64,000 nucleotides of DNA, from positions 1 through 64,000 of the forward strand of contig JARXAE010000018.1 in assembly GCA_029866005.1 (NCBI GenBank), written 5' to 3'. The notes beneath the pieces were generated by a model. The model had not been told where the DNA came from. It saw nothing but the letters and a program-made list of their open reading frames with translations, and did not search any database. This document shows positions 47,529 through 57,146 of the stretch, piece by piece. Within the stretch, counting starts at the first letter, position 1, and every line of letters starts with the position of its first letter. Position numbers and translations under genes: made by a program. This DNA is from Fimbriimonas sp. GTDB taxonomy: Bacteria > Armatimonadota > Fimbriimonadia > Fimbriimonadales > Fimbriimonadaceae.

Positions 47529-50175
47529 CGAACTCCGGCATCGGTAGATCGAGTCCTTTGATCTGCTCAAGAATCGCCTTCTTGTCGCCAACCAGCACGA
47601 TCAGCGAATTCGAGCGATTGTACATTCGTTTCCCGACTGCGTTGAGTTGGGCTGCGGTGAGCTTGGAAATGGCCACCAGCTTGGCGTCCTGCTTGGCTTG
47701 AGTCGTTCCCATTCCCTCGAGCCCGAGGACCGTTCCGATGATCTCATTCAGCGAACCGTAACCGGTGACGATGTTGGTCCGGATCAGTTTTCCGGCCTTG
47801 CTCGCTTCGCTCTCGGTGAGATCCATGGCCTGAATTCGATCTAGCTCCTTGATGAATTCGGTGATCGACGCTCCGGTGACGTCGGTGCGGACTGACGAAC
47901 TGAGGCGGAGATACCCTAGGCTTGCGTTAGCCGTCATTGATGCCCCTGCGCCGTAGGTATAACCCTTGTCTTCTCGCAGATTCTGGTTCAGACGACTCGT
48001 GAACGAGCCGCCGAGGATTGTTGTGACCGCGTCGAGCGGTGTTGCGTCAGCGTCACTTTCTTTCAGTCCGGGGAAGTAAAGGCTGATAACGGTCTGAACC
48101 GCATTGGGTCTATCGACGATGACGAGTCGTGGCTCGCCGACGCGCGGGGCGGTAAAGTTCTGATAGCTCGCGGGCTTGGTGCCTTTAAGCTTTGCCAGCT
48201 TCGCCCCGAGCAGTGTCTTGGCCTGGGCGACCGACATTCCTCCGGAGGCGAGAATCGAGTTTCCGCTTGTGCGAACCTGTGTAACAACCGCCTTTACATC
48301 TTTAAGTGTGATGGCTTTGAGGCTGGCTTCAGTCCCGCTCGCAGGACGAGCGTAAGGGTGGGCAGCCCCGAAGAACTCACGCATGGCAACCTTTCGCGCG
48401 ACCGCGTTGGCGTTGTCATTCTCCTGCTTCACCTGAGCCAGGACTTCGTCCTTCAGATCGTTGAAGTCTGACTGAGCAAGGGTCGGCGAGAGGATTGAAT
48501 CTACCATCAGGTCAAGCGCGGCGGACGCATTTGAGAGAGGAGCGGTCAGGCTGAACGTCGTTCCGGAAGTCCCGGTACCAACCCTCAGATCGGCGCCGAG
48601 GGCATCCAAAAGCGCCGAGGTATCGCTCGCTGACTTTCCCTTGGCCCCGCGCACCATCATCTCAGTTGCGAGATTAGCAAGACCCTCTTTGCCTTTCGGA
48701 TCGGCAAACGTTCCTTGAGAGTATTGAACGCTGACAGTTACCTGTGGGACACCAGCGCGGCTCCAGTAGCGAATTCCGCCAATGTCAGTCGGCTTCGGCG
48801 ACTTGAATGTGCCTGCCGCATTGACCGTCGGCTGGGTATCGCGGGGGTTCTGCTCGGCGGAGGTCGATTCGGGAACGACCCGAAGGGTTAGCCTTGGTTT
48901 TCCAAGCAGCAAGTTTGAAACGGCCTGCTTCACTGCCAGCGGCGTAAGAACTTTGTAGGCATCAATCTCCTTTTGGAAGTAGTCCGGAGTTCCGTAGTAG
49001 AACTCGTATTCATTCATCTTGTCGGCCTTTTGATCGAGGCTTTGGAGGGTTCGCGCCGTTCCGCTTTCGCGGCTGGCGACGACCCGTTTGAGTTCATTGG
49101 CGGTTGGTCCGGTGTTGGCGAGTCCGGCGATGACTCGGTCAATTGCACGCTCCATCTCGACTTGCGATTTACCCTCAGCGACTGTCGCGGCAATATAGAA
49201 CACCGAACCAAGGTAGCTGGAATCTTGATAGGCGGACACGTCCGAGGCAAGCGCAAGCTTGCTCACGACCTCTTGTTGCAGGCGACTTGCCAGTCCTCCG
49301 GCGAGAATCGTGCCGGTCGCTTTCATGGCGAGGTCACCTGGCTTTCCATACGCCGGGGTGTGGTAGCAAAGGAATGACTTAGGAGCAGAGACCGCATCGA
49401 CCATCGTCACCGTTCTGCTTTCAAACTTGAACGGCTGGACCAGCTTACGCCCGATGTCGTTCTTGCGCGGCAATGTGCCGAACAGCTTGGCGATCACCGG
49501 CTTTATCTTTGCAGGTTCGAAGTCTCCGGCCACGATCAATGACGCATTGTTAGGCACGTAGAACTGGTTAAAGAAGTCCTTGACGTCCTGTACCGAGGCG
49601 GCAGTGAGGTCTTCGTGCGAACCAATTACCGAGGTGCTGTAAGGGTGCCCCTTGGGATAAAGCAGACCTGGCATCGCCTCTTGAGCCTTGCCATAAGGCT
49701 CGTTCTCGACATTCTGGCGACGCTCATTTTTCACGACATCGCGCTGAAGATCGACCTTTTTCTCGGTCATGTTTTCGGCCAACGCCTCAAGGCGATCAGC
49801 ATCCAGCCACAGCAGGGTCGGAAGGATATTGGAAGGGCCAAAAGAGTAGTAGTTCGTGCGATCTGTGGAGGTTGAAGCGTTGTTGTAGCCGCCAGCTTTT
49901 TCCATGATTTGGTCAAACTCGCCGTTGGGGACCCGCTTGGTGCCCATGAACATCAGGTGTTCGAAGAGGTGGGCGAATCCGCTTCGTTTTTCTGGCTCAT
50001 CCTTGCTAGCTACGTAGAACCAGGTGTTGATTGTTGCCACGGGCAACGTCTTATCAACGTGGAGAATCACCTTCATCCCGTTCGGCAACGTGTACTTCTC
50101 GAAGGGGACTTTGATTCCGCCGCTGGACTGACCAGCGAGGACCGTAGAGAGCGCAACTGCAGCGAGAATCGGCAT
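47518..50175 (-). CDS. M16-family zinc metalloprotease
   Basis: An 885-residue secreted two-domain M16 peptidase. The signal is MPILAAVALSTVLAGQ, and the zinc-binding site HLFEH stands at 69-73, in SGFAHLFEHLMFMGT. The further ligand helix is DVVKNERRQNVENEPYGKAQ (Glu). The second half (after about 450) repeats the fold with no HxxEH, as usual. It degrades peptides in the periplasm or outside. TACACT ends 7 bases before the ATG. Confidence 0.9.
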   Translation of the reverse strand: MPILAAVALSTVLAGQSSGGIKVPFEKYTLPNGMKVILHVDKTLPVATINTWFYVASKDEPEKRSGFAHLFEHLMFMGTKRVPNGEFDQIMEKAGGYNNASTSTDRTNYYSFGPSNILPTLLWLDADRLEALAENMTEKKVDLQRDVVKNERRQNVENEPYGKAQEAMPGLLYPKGHPYSTSVIGSHEDLTAASVQDVKDFFNQFYVPNNASLIVAGDFEPAKIKPVIAKLFGTLPRKNDIGRKLVQPFKFESRTVTMVDAVSAPKSFLCYHTPAYGKPGDLAMKATGTILAGGLASRLQQEVVSKLALASDVSAYQDSSYLGSVFYIAATVAEGKSQVEMERAIDRVIAGLANTGPTANELKRVVASRESGTARTLQSLDQKADKMNEYEFYYGTPDYFQKEIDAYKVLTPLAVKQAVSNLLLGKPRLTLRVVPESTSAEQNPRDTQPTVNAAGTFKSPKPTDIGGIRYWSRAGVPQVTVSVQYSQGTFADPKGKEGLANLATEMMVRGAKGKSASDTSALLDALGADLRVGTGTSGTTFSLTAPLSNASAALDLMVDSILSPTLAQSDFNDLKDEVLAQVKQENDNANAVARKVAMREFFGAAHPYARPASGTEASLKAITLKDVKAVVTQVRTSGNSILASGGMSVAQAKTLLGAKLAKLKGTKPASYQNFTAPRVGEPRLVIVDRPNAVQTVISLYFPGLKESDADATPLDAVTTILGGSFTSRLNQNLREDKGYTYGAGASMTANASLGYLRLSSSVRTDVTGASITEFIKELDRIQAMDLTESEASKAGKLIRTNIVTGYGSLNEIIGTVLGLEGMGTTQAKQDAKLVAISKLTAAQLNAVGKRMYNRSNSLIVLVGDKKAILEQIKGLDLPMPEFVNP

Positions 50176-50194
50176 ACGGCATAGTGTATCGCGT

Positions 50195-50222
50195 TTGACC
50201 CGATCCTGGTTCCGGCTAAACT
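50195..50222 (+). promoter_or_regulatory. Promoter of the trpG/pabA-like gene
   Basis: TTGACC (50195-50200), 16 bases, TAAACT (50217-50222). The start would lie about 5 bases before the ATG at 50234, giving a very short leader. This is one of few cases in the window with both boxes visible. Confidence 0.65.
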
Positions 50223-50233
50223 ATTCGAACGCT

Positions 50234-50830
50234 ATGATCCTGGTTATCGACAACTACGACTCGTTTACTTACAATTTGGTCCAGTACTTGGGGCAGTGTG
50301 GGGCGGAGGTTGTGGTTTATCGGAACGATCAGATCACACTTGAGGAGATCGTTGCTCTTCGTCCTGCTGGGATCTTGCTGAGTCCGGGTCCCTGCACCCC
50401 CAATGAGTCGGGCATCTGCGTTGATATCCTGCGCCAGGCCCTCGCCTCGGTTCCGGGTTTTGATGTTCCGGTTTTCGGAGTTTGCTTGGGGCACCAGGCG
50501 ATTGGGTTCGTGACAGGAGCAACGGTTAACAGAGCTCACAAGACGATGCACGGCAAGGCTTCGATGGTCTCCCACGATGGCCTCGGATTGTTCGAGGGGA
50601 TGCCAAATCCGTTCTCCGCGATCCGTTACCACTCGCTGGTCGTGGATCGTTCGACCGTCCCGGCGGGATTTGTGGTTACTACCCGCTCGACTGATGATGA
50701 CGAGATTATGGGACTACGACACGAGAGCCTTCCCATTGAGGGAGTACAGTTTCACCCAGAATCCGTTCTGACTGAACAGGGGTTCCGAATGGTGGAGAAC
50801 TTTGCGAAGAGAGTTGCTCACCGCAGCTGA
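50234..50830 (+). CDS. Glutamine amidotransferase component II, TrpG/PabA
   Basis: A 198-residue class I amidotransferase for anthranilate or aminodeoxychorismate synthase. ILVIDNYDSFTYNLVQYLG, LLSPGPCTPNESG, the nucleophile Cys84 in FGVCLGHQAIG, and GVQFHPESVLTE (His, Glu) form the triad. Sequence does not separate TrpG from PabA, and no trpE/pabB lies next to it. The ATG at 50234 is the conserved start, with a visible promoter. Confidence 0.9.
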   Translation: MILVIDNYDSFTYNLVQYLGQCGAEVVVYRNDQITLEEIVALRPAGILLSPGPCTPNESGICVDILRQALASVPGFDVPVFGVCLGHQAIGFVTGATVNRAHKTMHGKASMVSHDGLGLFEGMPNPFSAIRYHSLVVDRSTVPAGFVVTTRSTDDDEIMGLRHESLPIEGVQFHPESVLTEQGFRMVENFAKRVAHRS

Positions 50831-51273
50831 TTCAGGATCGCTTGCCGGACCCGTTTGCGCGCGACGTGCCTTGGTTCCGAGGTGACGCTAAGAAGTTTTG
50901 GCGTTTCGGTTTCGTTGCTGACTCGAAAGATATAGGTGCCTTCGCCTTTTTCGAATTGGCAGTAGGCATAGTAGCTGAACTCGTTCTTCCCGCTCGTCAT
51001 GTCACCGATGTCTGCCTTGCCCATGATGTTGATGATATCCCTGAACTTGCCAAGTGCTCCTTCTAGTTTCTTGGCATGCTGGATGACCTCCCGCGAGCCC
51101 TGTTGCTCTTTGTGAGCAGAAATGAGTTCCTTGCGGATGAAGTCTTTGTCCCTCCCGACAAGTGCCATGAAACCTTTACCTATCGTAGCTCCGACAAGGG
51201 CTAAGAGAAAGATTAGAAGACCGAAAACGGCCAGTATCGTGGTGAGGACTCGTCGTTTCGATTGCTTCGCCAT
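50818..51273 (-). CDS. Membrane-anchored protein of unknown function
   Basis: A 151-residue protein with a basic N-terminus and one membrane helix (LTTILAVFGLLIFLLALVGA), then a helical region and a small strand domain (EFSYYAYCQFEKGEGTYIF). No family is recognised. It comes after the next gene upstream on the same strand (22-base gap) and shares that gene's plan, so the two could work together with the histidine kinase. Confidence 0.55.
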   Translation of the reverse strand: MAKQSKRRVLTTILAVFGLLIFLLALVGATIGKGFMALVGRDKDFIRKELISAHKEQQGSREVIQHAKKLEGALGKFRDIINIMGKADIGDMTSGKNEFSYYAYCQFEKGEGTYIFRVSNETETPKLLSVTSEPRHVARKRVRQAILNQLR

Positions 51274-51295
51274 CGGCGACTTTCAACCGGCGCAG

Positions 51296-51838
51296 CTACT
51301 TCTTGGTTCCCTCAGTTGCCTTTTTCAGCCGTTCCTTAGCTTCATTAAGACCAGAATCCGTCATTTCCATCAGTTCGTTCGAATTGAGCGCGATGGCAAA
51401 GATTTTGGGTTTCGGACCGTCGTTGCGAACGGTGACTTTAAACTTCCCTTTTCCCTTTTCGAAGACGCCGTCTGCGGTGAACGTGAGATAGAAGCCTCGA
51501 TCCTTCTCACCCGACTTCGTCACTAAGCTCTGGGGAACGTCTTCGACTTTTCCGAGCGACTTGAGCTTGCCGAGCTTTTTGTTGAAGATCGCAAACCGCT
51601 TCTTCGTCCCGTCTCGCCCTTCAGGTGTTAGGAAGGCGGAGTCGGCAACTTCGGCAAAGACAGACTCGTCCCAGCTCTTGCCAGTTTTTTCGAGGGTCGT
51701 CGCGACAAAGTTGCGATTCTGCTGAACCGTTTCTTTCACCCGTTCCAGAGTTGTCCGGGTGAGATAGAAGACGCCGCCGCAGCACAGCACCAACACTCCG
51801 ATAACGGAAGCGAGAATGATGCCGGTCTTCTTGTTCAT
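51296..51838 (-). CDS. Membrane-anchored protein of unknown function
   Basis: A 180-residue protein with one N-terminal helix (GIILASVIGVLVLCCGGVFYL) and an outer domain with RGFYLTFTADGVFEKGKGKF. It starts 9 bases after the stop of the histidine kinase gene, so the three genes (kinase, this, and the one at 50818) probably form an operon. No family is recognised. It might be an accessory or sensor-linked protein. Confidence 0.55.
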   Translation of the reverse strand: MNKKTGIILASVIGVLVLCCGGVFYLTRTTLERVKETVQQNRNFVATTLEKTGKSWDESVFAEVADSAFLTPEGRDGTKKRFAIFNKKLGKLKSLGKVEDVPQSLVTKSGEKDRGFYLTFTADGVFEKGKGKFKVTVRNDGPKPKIFAIALNSNELMEMTDSGLNEAKERLKKATEGTKK

Positions 51839-51847
51839 CGTTCGACC

Positions 51848-53554
51848 TTACTGGTTTGCGGCCTTGGCTTCGTCGATATCAATATCGGTTGGGATTCTAA
51901 ACATGAAGTCCGATCCTACTCCGACTTCGGACTCGCACCAGATTTTGCCCATGTGGACTTGCTCAACAAGGTGCTTGACCAAGAAGAGACCCAGACCCGT
52001 ACCGTAGATCTTGCGGTTGTCATCGTTGTTAACGCGATGGAATTTTTCGAAAACTTTTCCTAGATGATCCTTTGGAATTCCGAGTCCCTGATCCTTGACT
52101 CCAATCAGAAGCGTCTTTCCTTCGTTGCGAGCGTGGATGACCACATCTCCGCCATTGGGCGAATACTTGATGGCATTGTTCATCAGATTCGTGAGAATCT
52201 GATCCATCTTGTCTTGGTCACCAACGATGAGCTTCGGAAGCGGATTTTCGATTTCCACCTTAATGGTGTGCTTATTAGTTGCCTGCCTCTGAACCATTGC
52301 CACCTTGTGAATGAGGTCAGTCAAATCGACTTGACCATAGTTCGGGCTTAGCGACTCACCAGCTTCGATGCGGCTGGTGTTGAGCAGGTCGTCGATCAGG
52401 CGGCGGAGTCGATCGCACTCGCCAACGACAATCCCGAGGAATTCGCGCTGATCTTCTTTGGTGTACATCTCGTCATCGAGACCTTCCAGAAGGGTTGATG
52501 AGAAGCCTTTGATGGCAGTAAGCGGAGTGCGGAGTTCGTGGGAAGCCATTGCAACGAATGAGGACTTCATTCGGTCGATACTTCTAATTTCGGTGACATC
52601 CGCGAGGATGGCGACGACGCCGATGCTCTTACCGTCCTGTCCAGTGACACTGGCGAATTGCGATTCGTAGATACGTTCGCTGTTACCAAGAACAACATAA
52701 GTCTCGACTTTGCCGGGATCAGTGCCATCAATCAGTTTCTGAATGGCGTCAACAACTGCGCCATCCTTAATGACTTCGTTCATATGCTTTCCAAGCGCGT
52801 CCAGTGGGGCTTGGAAGACAGCTCTTGCGGTTGCGTTGATTTGGTTGAGACGACCCTCGGTCGAAACCAGAACAAGCCCCGAAGTCAATGATTCAAAGGT
52901 CTGCGCCAACTCTTCCTTCTCTTCAACCACCTCTCGGTACATCTGAAGGTTAGCGATGATTGAGCCGACATTTCGAGCCATTCGCTCAAGGAGCCGGACG
53001 TCTTCCTCGTTGAAGTCTTCGCCATGTCGCTTGTTGAATGCGTGAAGGACGCCAATTGTCGACTTTTCGACAACTCGGTTTTCTTCGTCTCGCTTTTCAA
53101 TGACAAGGGGGACGCACACTCCGTTGGAGACGTGAAGCAGTCCGAAGGACTCTTCTCGTGCCTCGGCTTGAGCCTCGATGTCGTGGTAAATGAGTGCTTC
53201 GCCCTCGCGGAATACTTTGCCGGAAACCCCATGGGTTGCTCGCACCTTGAATGCAGCCAAATGCACCTCATCAAGCCCGAATGCTGGCGGAATTCCCTTC
53301 AGTTCGCCAATCTCGCGATCGTGGAACATAATAACGATCTTCTCGGCTTGGAGAATCATTGCGATTCGCTGAACCAGCCGGCGCAATGTGATGTCAGCTT
53401 GATCAATCGGGGTGACATCAACGGTTTGCTCAGACCGTTGGGAAACGGGCAAATTCTTGTCGGTCTCCAACTCGCTGATTCGGCGATTGAGACGATCAAC
53501 TTCTGCTTGGAGCTCGTTAATCCGCAGTTGACTGTTCGACAGTTCTTCAGGCAT
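51848..53554 (-). CDS. Sensor histidine kinase with GAF and PAS domains
   Basis: A soluble 568-residue histidine kinase. An N-terminal coiled coil (LQAEVDRLNRRISELE), a GAF domain (about 55-210), a PAS domain (about 225-335), then the H box FVAMASHELRTPLTAIKGFS and the ATPase domain (NLMNNAIKYS, DQGLGIPKD, TGLGLFLVKHLV). No membrane span is seen. The start is ATG 53554, with AAGGA 10 bases before it; the longer frame from a TTG is less likely. No response regulator is adjacent. Confidence 0.88.
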   Translation of the reverse strand: MPEELSNSQLRINELQAEVDRLNRRISELETDKNLPVSQRSEQTVDVTPIDQADITLRRLVQRIAMILQAEKIVIMFHDREIGELKGIPPAFGLDEVHLAAFKVRATHGVSGKVFREGEALIYHDIEAQAEAREESFGLLHVSNGVCVPLVIEKRDEENRVVEKSTIGVLHAFNKRHGEDFNEEDVRLLERMARNVGSIIANLQMYREVVEEKEELAQTFESLTSGLVLVSTEGRLNQINATARAVFQAPLDALGKHMNEVIKDGAVVDAIQKLIDGTDPGKVETYVVLGNSERIYESQFASVTGQDGKSIGVVAILADVTEIRSIDRMKSSFVAMASHELRTPLTAIKGFSSTLLEGLDDEMYTKEDQREFLGIVVGECDRLRRLIDDLLNTSRIEAGESLSPNYGQVDLTDLIHKVAMVQRQATNKHTIKVEIENPLPKLIVGDQDKMDQILTNLMNNAIKYSPNGGDVVIHARNEGKTLLIGVKDQGLGIPKDHLGKVFEKFHRVNNDDNRKIYGTGLGLFLVKHLVEQVHMGKIWCESEVGVGSDFMFRIPTDIDIDEAKAANQ

Positions 53555-53650
53555 CTTGAAAATATCCTTTGTGGCGGCAACCAAAAAACCGCGCCACCTA
53601 AAATGACACGTCTAGTATGACCGTTTGTAGCGTATAAAAGACAGTAAGTG

Positions 53651-54316
53651 ATGAGCGAAGAACATCCGGAAATCCCGATCTTTCCGTTGCACGCCGTGCT
53701 GTTCCCTCATTCACGCCTGCAACTCCACATTTTTGAGCCTAGGTACCGACAAATGGTCTCAAATTGCATTGCGAGTGGTGGGTATTTCGGCGTGGCCCTT
53801 ATTCGCTTAGGCGAAGAGAGCGGAGAACATGCGGAGCCGTATTTGGTCGGGACGCTTGTACGAATTGTGGATGTCCACTCGTACACGGATGGCAGGTTCG
53901 ACATCAACGTCTTAGCGGTTAGCCGATTCAGAATCCGAAAGCTTGACGAAACCATGCCCTACATGACGGCGCAGATTGAGACGCTTGAGGAGCTACCAGC
54001 ACAGAACGAGGACGAGGTGGAGATCCTGGCAAAAGAGTGTCGCCAGCTGTGTGAGAACTTGATTCGACATCAACTCAGGGTTGCGGAAATGGACATTGAT
54101 GTTCGTTTTCCGGATGGTCCCGAGGGGCTTTCTTATTCGATCGCAAATCTCCTTGACTTCACGCTGCTCCAGAAGCAAGCTTTCTTAGAGATGACCGACA
54201 CTGCAGTTCGACTCAACGCCATGCACGAGTACTTGTCCGACCTTAACATCCCCAATGAGAGCGAGCCAAAACGCTTGAGAGCCGTGGATCTCCGGGACTG
54301 GGTTTCGGTTAATTAG
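53651..54316 (+). CDS. LON substrate-binding-domain protein
   Basis: A 221-residue protein carrying the N-terminal domain of Lon without ATPase or protease parts: IPIFPLHAVLFPHSRLQLHI, FEPRYRQMVSNCI, VGTLVRIVDVHSYTDGRFDI, VLAVSRFRIRKL. Such stand-alone proteins are common; their role is unclear, perhaps substrate binding. A GTG stands just before the ATG (GTGATG). It is divergent from the kinase gene, and TATAAA lies 12 bases upstream. Confidence 0.83.
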   Translation: MSEEHPEIPIFPLHAVLFPHSRLQLHIFEPRYRQMVSNCIASGGYFGVALIRLGEESGEHAEPYLVGTLVRIVDVHSYTDGRFDINVLAVSRFRIRKLDETMPYMTAQIETLEELPAQNEDEVEILAKECRQLCENLIRHQLRVAEMDIDVRFPDGPEGLSYSIANLLDFTLLQKQAFLEMTDTAVRLNAMHEYLSDLNIPNESEPKRLRAVDLRDWVSVN

Positions 54317-54399
54317 TCATCTTTGATCAGATGCTGAATTTAATTAGTCTTTTCTGATTTTCAACAAATCATTCTAAGTCAAAGTGGAATAATTGACTT

Positions 54400-55605
54400 A
54401 TGATTGCAAAGTCTAATGATCCAGGGACAAGACTGAATACTGACCGAATGCAGCACCCTTCCGGGCATGTCAATGCGCCTATTTCAGACTCGGCGATGTT
54501 TGCCTTCTCCACGGGAGCTGAAATGACCGAGATGTTCGAAGTCGGAATTGCTGGACGATTCCTCTATTCCCGCCACGCCAACCCGAGTTGCGCCGCCCTT
54601 GCTGCAAAGCTAGCAGCGATGGAGGCCACCGAGGCCGCCATCGTCATCGCGTCGGGGATGTCCGCAATCGCTTGCGCAATCCTCCAGGTCTGCTCCGCTG
54701 GCGACCATATCATCGCAAGTCGAACCGTTTACGGCGGCACTTATGCGCTGCTCGAAAACTTCCTTCCTCGGTTTGGCATTACGACTTCGTTCATCGATAT
54801 CAACGACCAAACCGCTCTCAATGATGCAATGCAGCCGAACACCAAAATGTTGTTCGCCGAGACGATGAGTAATCCTCTTTTGGCGGTCTGCGACATCCCG
54901 AATCTCAGTGCCTTCGCTCACTCAAACGGGCTCACACTGATGATCGACAACACCTTCGCCCCTTTGATCTGTTCTCCCGCGATGCACGGCGCGGATATTG
55001 TTATCCATAGCCTCACGAAGTACATCAACGGCATGGGCGACCACCTTGGCGGAGTCATCTGTGGCACCGAAAACCTTATTCAATCCTTAATGGATGTGAA
55101 CTCCGGCGCGACGATGCTTCTGGGTCCCTCAATGGACGCAGGCGTCGCAGCAGATATTCGTAAGAATCTTCAGTCGCTACCCGTACGCGTGCGACAGCAC
55201 TCAGCGAATGCTCTAAAAGTCGGGTCGAGGCTTCAGGCGTCTGGCTTCAGAGTTGTTTATCCTGGACTGGAATCTCACCCAGACCACCTGCGACTCCAGA
55301 CACTGTCGAATGAGGGATATGGTGCGGGAGCGGTACTGACTCTGGATTGCGGTACTCGGGAGCGCGCAGATAGCCTGATGCAACACCTAAAAGACGCTGG
55401 CCTGGGATTCCTCGCCGTCTCGCTCGGCTACGTCCACACCCTCTTTTCGATGCCTGCCTGCTCTACTTCCAGCGAAATTCCAGCGGCGGAACGAGAGCGA
55501 ATGGGATTAAGCGAAGGATTTGTGCGTTTTTCGATCGGAATTGATGCCGACGGTGATTGGCTGGCTTCAGAGATTGCAGCGATTGCCACCAAAGTTCTCT
55601 TGTAG
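54400..55605 (+). CDS. Trans-sulfuration PLP enzyme (MetB/MGL-like)
   Basis: A 401-residue Cys/Met-metabolism PLP enzyme distinct from MetY at 9662. YSRHANPSCAALAAKLA, ASGMSAIACAILQ, NTFAPLICSPAMHGADIVIH and the PLP lysine K207 in SLTKYINGMGDHLGG are seen. The group includes cystathionine gamma-synthase, gamma-lyase and methionine gamma-lyase, and the sequence does not settle which. AATAAT ends 6 bases before the ATG. Its upstream 80 bases are notably A/T-rich. The stop overlaps the -10 box of the galactanase. Confidence 0.83.
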   Translation: MIAKSNDPGTRLNTDRMQHPSGHVNAPISDSAMFAFSTGAEMTEMFEVGIAGRFLYSRHANPSCAALAAKLAAMEATEAAIVIASGMSAIACAILQVCSAGDHIIASRTVYGGTYALLENFLPRFGITTSFIDINDQTALNDAMQPNTKMLFAETMSNPLLAVCDIPNLSAFAHSNGLTLMIDNTFAPLICSPAMHGADIVIHSLTKYINGMGDHLGGVICGTENLIQSLMDVNSGATMLLGPSMDAGVAADIRKNLQSLPVRVRQHSANALKVGSRLQASGFRVVYPGLESHPDHLRLQTLSNEGYGAGAVLTLDCGTRERADSLMQHLKDAGLGFLAVSLGYVHTLFSMPACSTSSEIPAAERERMGLSEGFVRFSIGIDADGDWLASEIAAIATKVLL

Positions 55606-55608
55606 AAT
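55603..55608 (+). promoter_or_regulatory. -10 box inside the upstream stop codon
   Basis: TAGAAT contains the TAG stop of the trans-sulfuration gene and ends 6 bases before the GTG start of the galactanase. The two genes could thus be read from separate promoters despite a 9-base gap. Confidence 0.5.
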
Positions 55609-55614
55609 ACGGCT

Positions 55615-56655
55615 GTGATTCTTGCGGCACTTGCTCTGGCTCCCACCTACTACCGAGGTGTAGATGCCTCTTTCATTCCGGAGTATCGGGAACTCAAAAC
55701 GGAGTTCTTTGTTGGCGAAAACAAGATCGAACCGCTCAAAGCGTTTGCCGACTCCGGGATCAATTTGCTTCGCCTTCGGGTCTGGGTGAACCCTCCGAAG
55801 GGTTACTGCAATCTAGCCCGCACTTTGCAGATGGCTCAAGAAGCACAGATGTTGGGAATGGACACCCTGATCGATTTCCACTACTCTGATGATTGGGCGG
55901 ATCCGCAGCATCAGATCACGCCGTTTGCGTGGCAGAAAATGAACTTGAAGGAGCTCTGCGAAGCGACGAGGGCGCATACGAAGGAAGTTCTTGATGCCCT
56001 GATCAAACAGGGAACTCCGCCCAAACTCGTTGCAATCGGTAATGAAATTCGCAACGGAATGATGTGGCCGCTGGGCAAACTGCCCGACGGTGGCTACGAT
56101 AACTTGTCAGCTCTGTTGAAGGCCGGACTGCTGGGTGCGGCGCAGGCCGAGGGTAAGAAGGATTTGTGGAAGACGCAAATCCACCATGACTCGGGAGGCG
56201 ACGCCAAAGTTTGCAAGGTCTTCTTTGACAACCTTCGGTCGCGCGGAGTGAAGTACGACAACATTGGCCTAAGCTATTACCCCTGGTGGCATGGCACTTT
56301 TGACCAGCTCCGCGAAAACCTGGCTATGCTCGCCGAACGGTATCGGAAGCCGATCTTTGTTGCCGAAACGGCTTACCCGTTTAGCTTTAAGTGGGCGGAT
56401 AACACGGGCAACTTCGTTTGGGAGAAGACGGATCTCAAGTCAACGATTCCTGCGACCCCTGAGGGTCAGGCGCAATTCCTGCGCGAGTTGCACCAAGTCG
56501 TGAGGGCAACCCCGAGGGGGCTTGGCGCAGGAGTGATCTACTGGGCACCGGAGTACGTGGCTCAGCCGGGAATGCAGACGCCGTATGAGAACTTGGCGCT
56601 ATTTGACTTTGAGCACAGGCTGTTGCCGGGGGCAAAGGCTCTGGGTGGGCGCTAG
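55615..56655 (+). CDS. GH53 arabinogalactan endo-1,4-beta-galactanase
   Basis: A 346-residue glycoside hydrolase family 53 enzyme. RGVDASFIPEYRE, DSGINLLRLRVWVNPPKG, LIDFHYSDDWADPQHQ, the acid/base Glu144 (AIGNEIRNGMMWP) and the nucleophile Glu251 (FVAETAYPFS) match. It cuts beta-1,4-galactan of pectin side chains, so the cell can use plant polysaccharide. The first 11 residues are hydrophobic but short for a signal. It starts with GTG. Confidence 0.92.
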   Translation: MILAALALAPTYYRGVDASFIPEYRELKTEFFVGENKIEPLKAFADSGINLLRLRVWVNPPKGYCNLARTLQMAQEAQMLGMDTLIDFHYSDDWADPQHQITPFAWQKMNLKELCEATRAHTKEVLDALIKQGTPPKLVAIGNEIRNGMMWPLGKLPDGGYDNLSALLKAGLLGAAQAEGKKDLWKTQIHHDSGGDAKVCKVFFDNLRSRGVKYDNIGLSYYPWWHGTFDQLRENLAMLAERYRKPIFVAETAYPFSFKWADNTGNFVWEKTDLKSTIPATPEGQAQFLRELHQVVRATPRGLGAGVIYWAPEYVAQPGMQTPYENLALFDFEHRLLPGAKALGGR

Positions 56656-57125
56656 TGCTTAGCTTCTAAGCGCTTTAGGATTGTCTCCATCATCTCCTGA
56701 TGCTGTTCCAGCCTCCGAAGGATTTCGGTGATCTCGTGCTCGGCGCGGACGTTCACCTCAAAATCGCTTTCAGCCCGAATCTCGCTATGCCGCGACTGAA
56801 GGTTCTGCCCCACCATGATCAGCGGCATCAGCAGAATCTGAATCACGTTTGAGATGAGCAAGTAGGCGACGAAGGCGGGGAATGGGTCGAACGCTTTCAA
56901 TCCGAATCGCGGTGCGAAAACGTTGTAACTGACCCAACCGATCGTCCATGAAAAGATCAATAGGAAGAAAGCTGGCGAGCCAACCTTATCGGTGATCTTG
57001 AGAGCCAGGATTTCCAAAGCAGAGAGCTTCTCGCAGTGCTCGCGGTTCGGGTTGAAGACCGGTTTTGGCTCGGCCAAAACCTGATCTTTAGTCCGGTGCT
57101 GATGCCTGCGTTTGTAGATGCCCAT
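56652..57125 (-). CDS. DUF1003-family membrane protein
   Basis: A 157-residue protein with two close membrane helices (VGSPAFFLLIFSWTIGWVSY and FVAYLLISNVIQILLMPLIM), followed by QNLQSRHSEIRAESDFEVN and a C-terminal helix. These are the DUF1003 marks. The function is unknown. TAAGCT ends 6 bases before the ATG. Its end overlaps the GH53 gene by 4 bases. Confidence 0.85.
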   Translation of the reverse strand: MGIYKRRHQHRTKDQVLAEPKPVFNPNREHCEKLSALEILALKITDKVGSPAFFLLIFSWTIGWVSYNVFAPRFGLKAFDPFPAFVAYLLISNVIQILLMPLIMVGQNLQSRHSEIRAESDFEVNVRAEHEITEILRRLEQHQEMMETILKRLEAKH

Positions 57126-57146
57126 AGCCCTAGCTTAACACGAGGC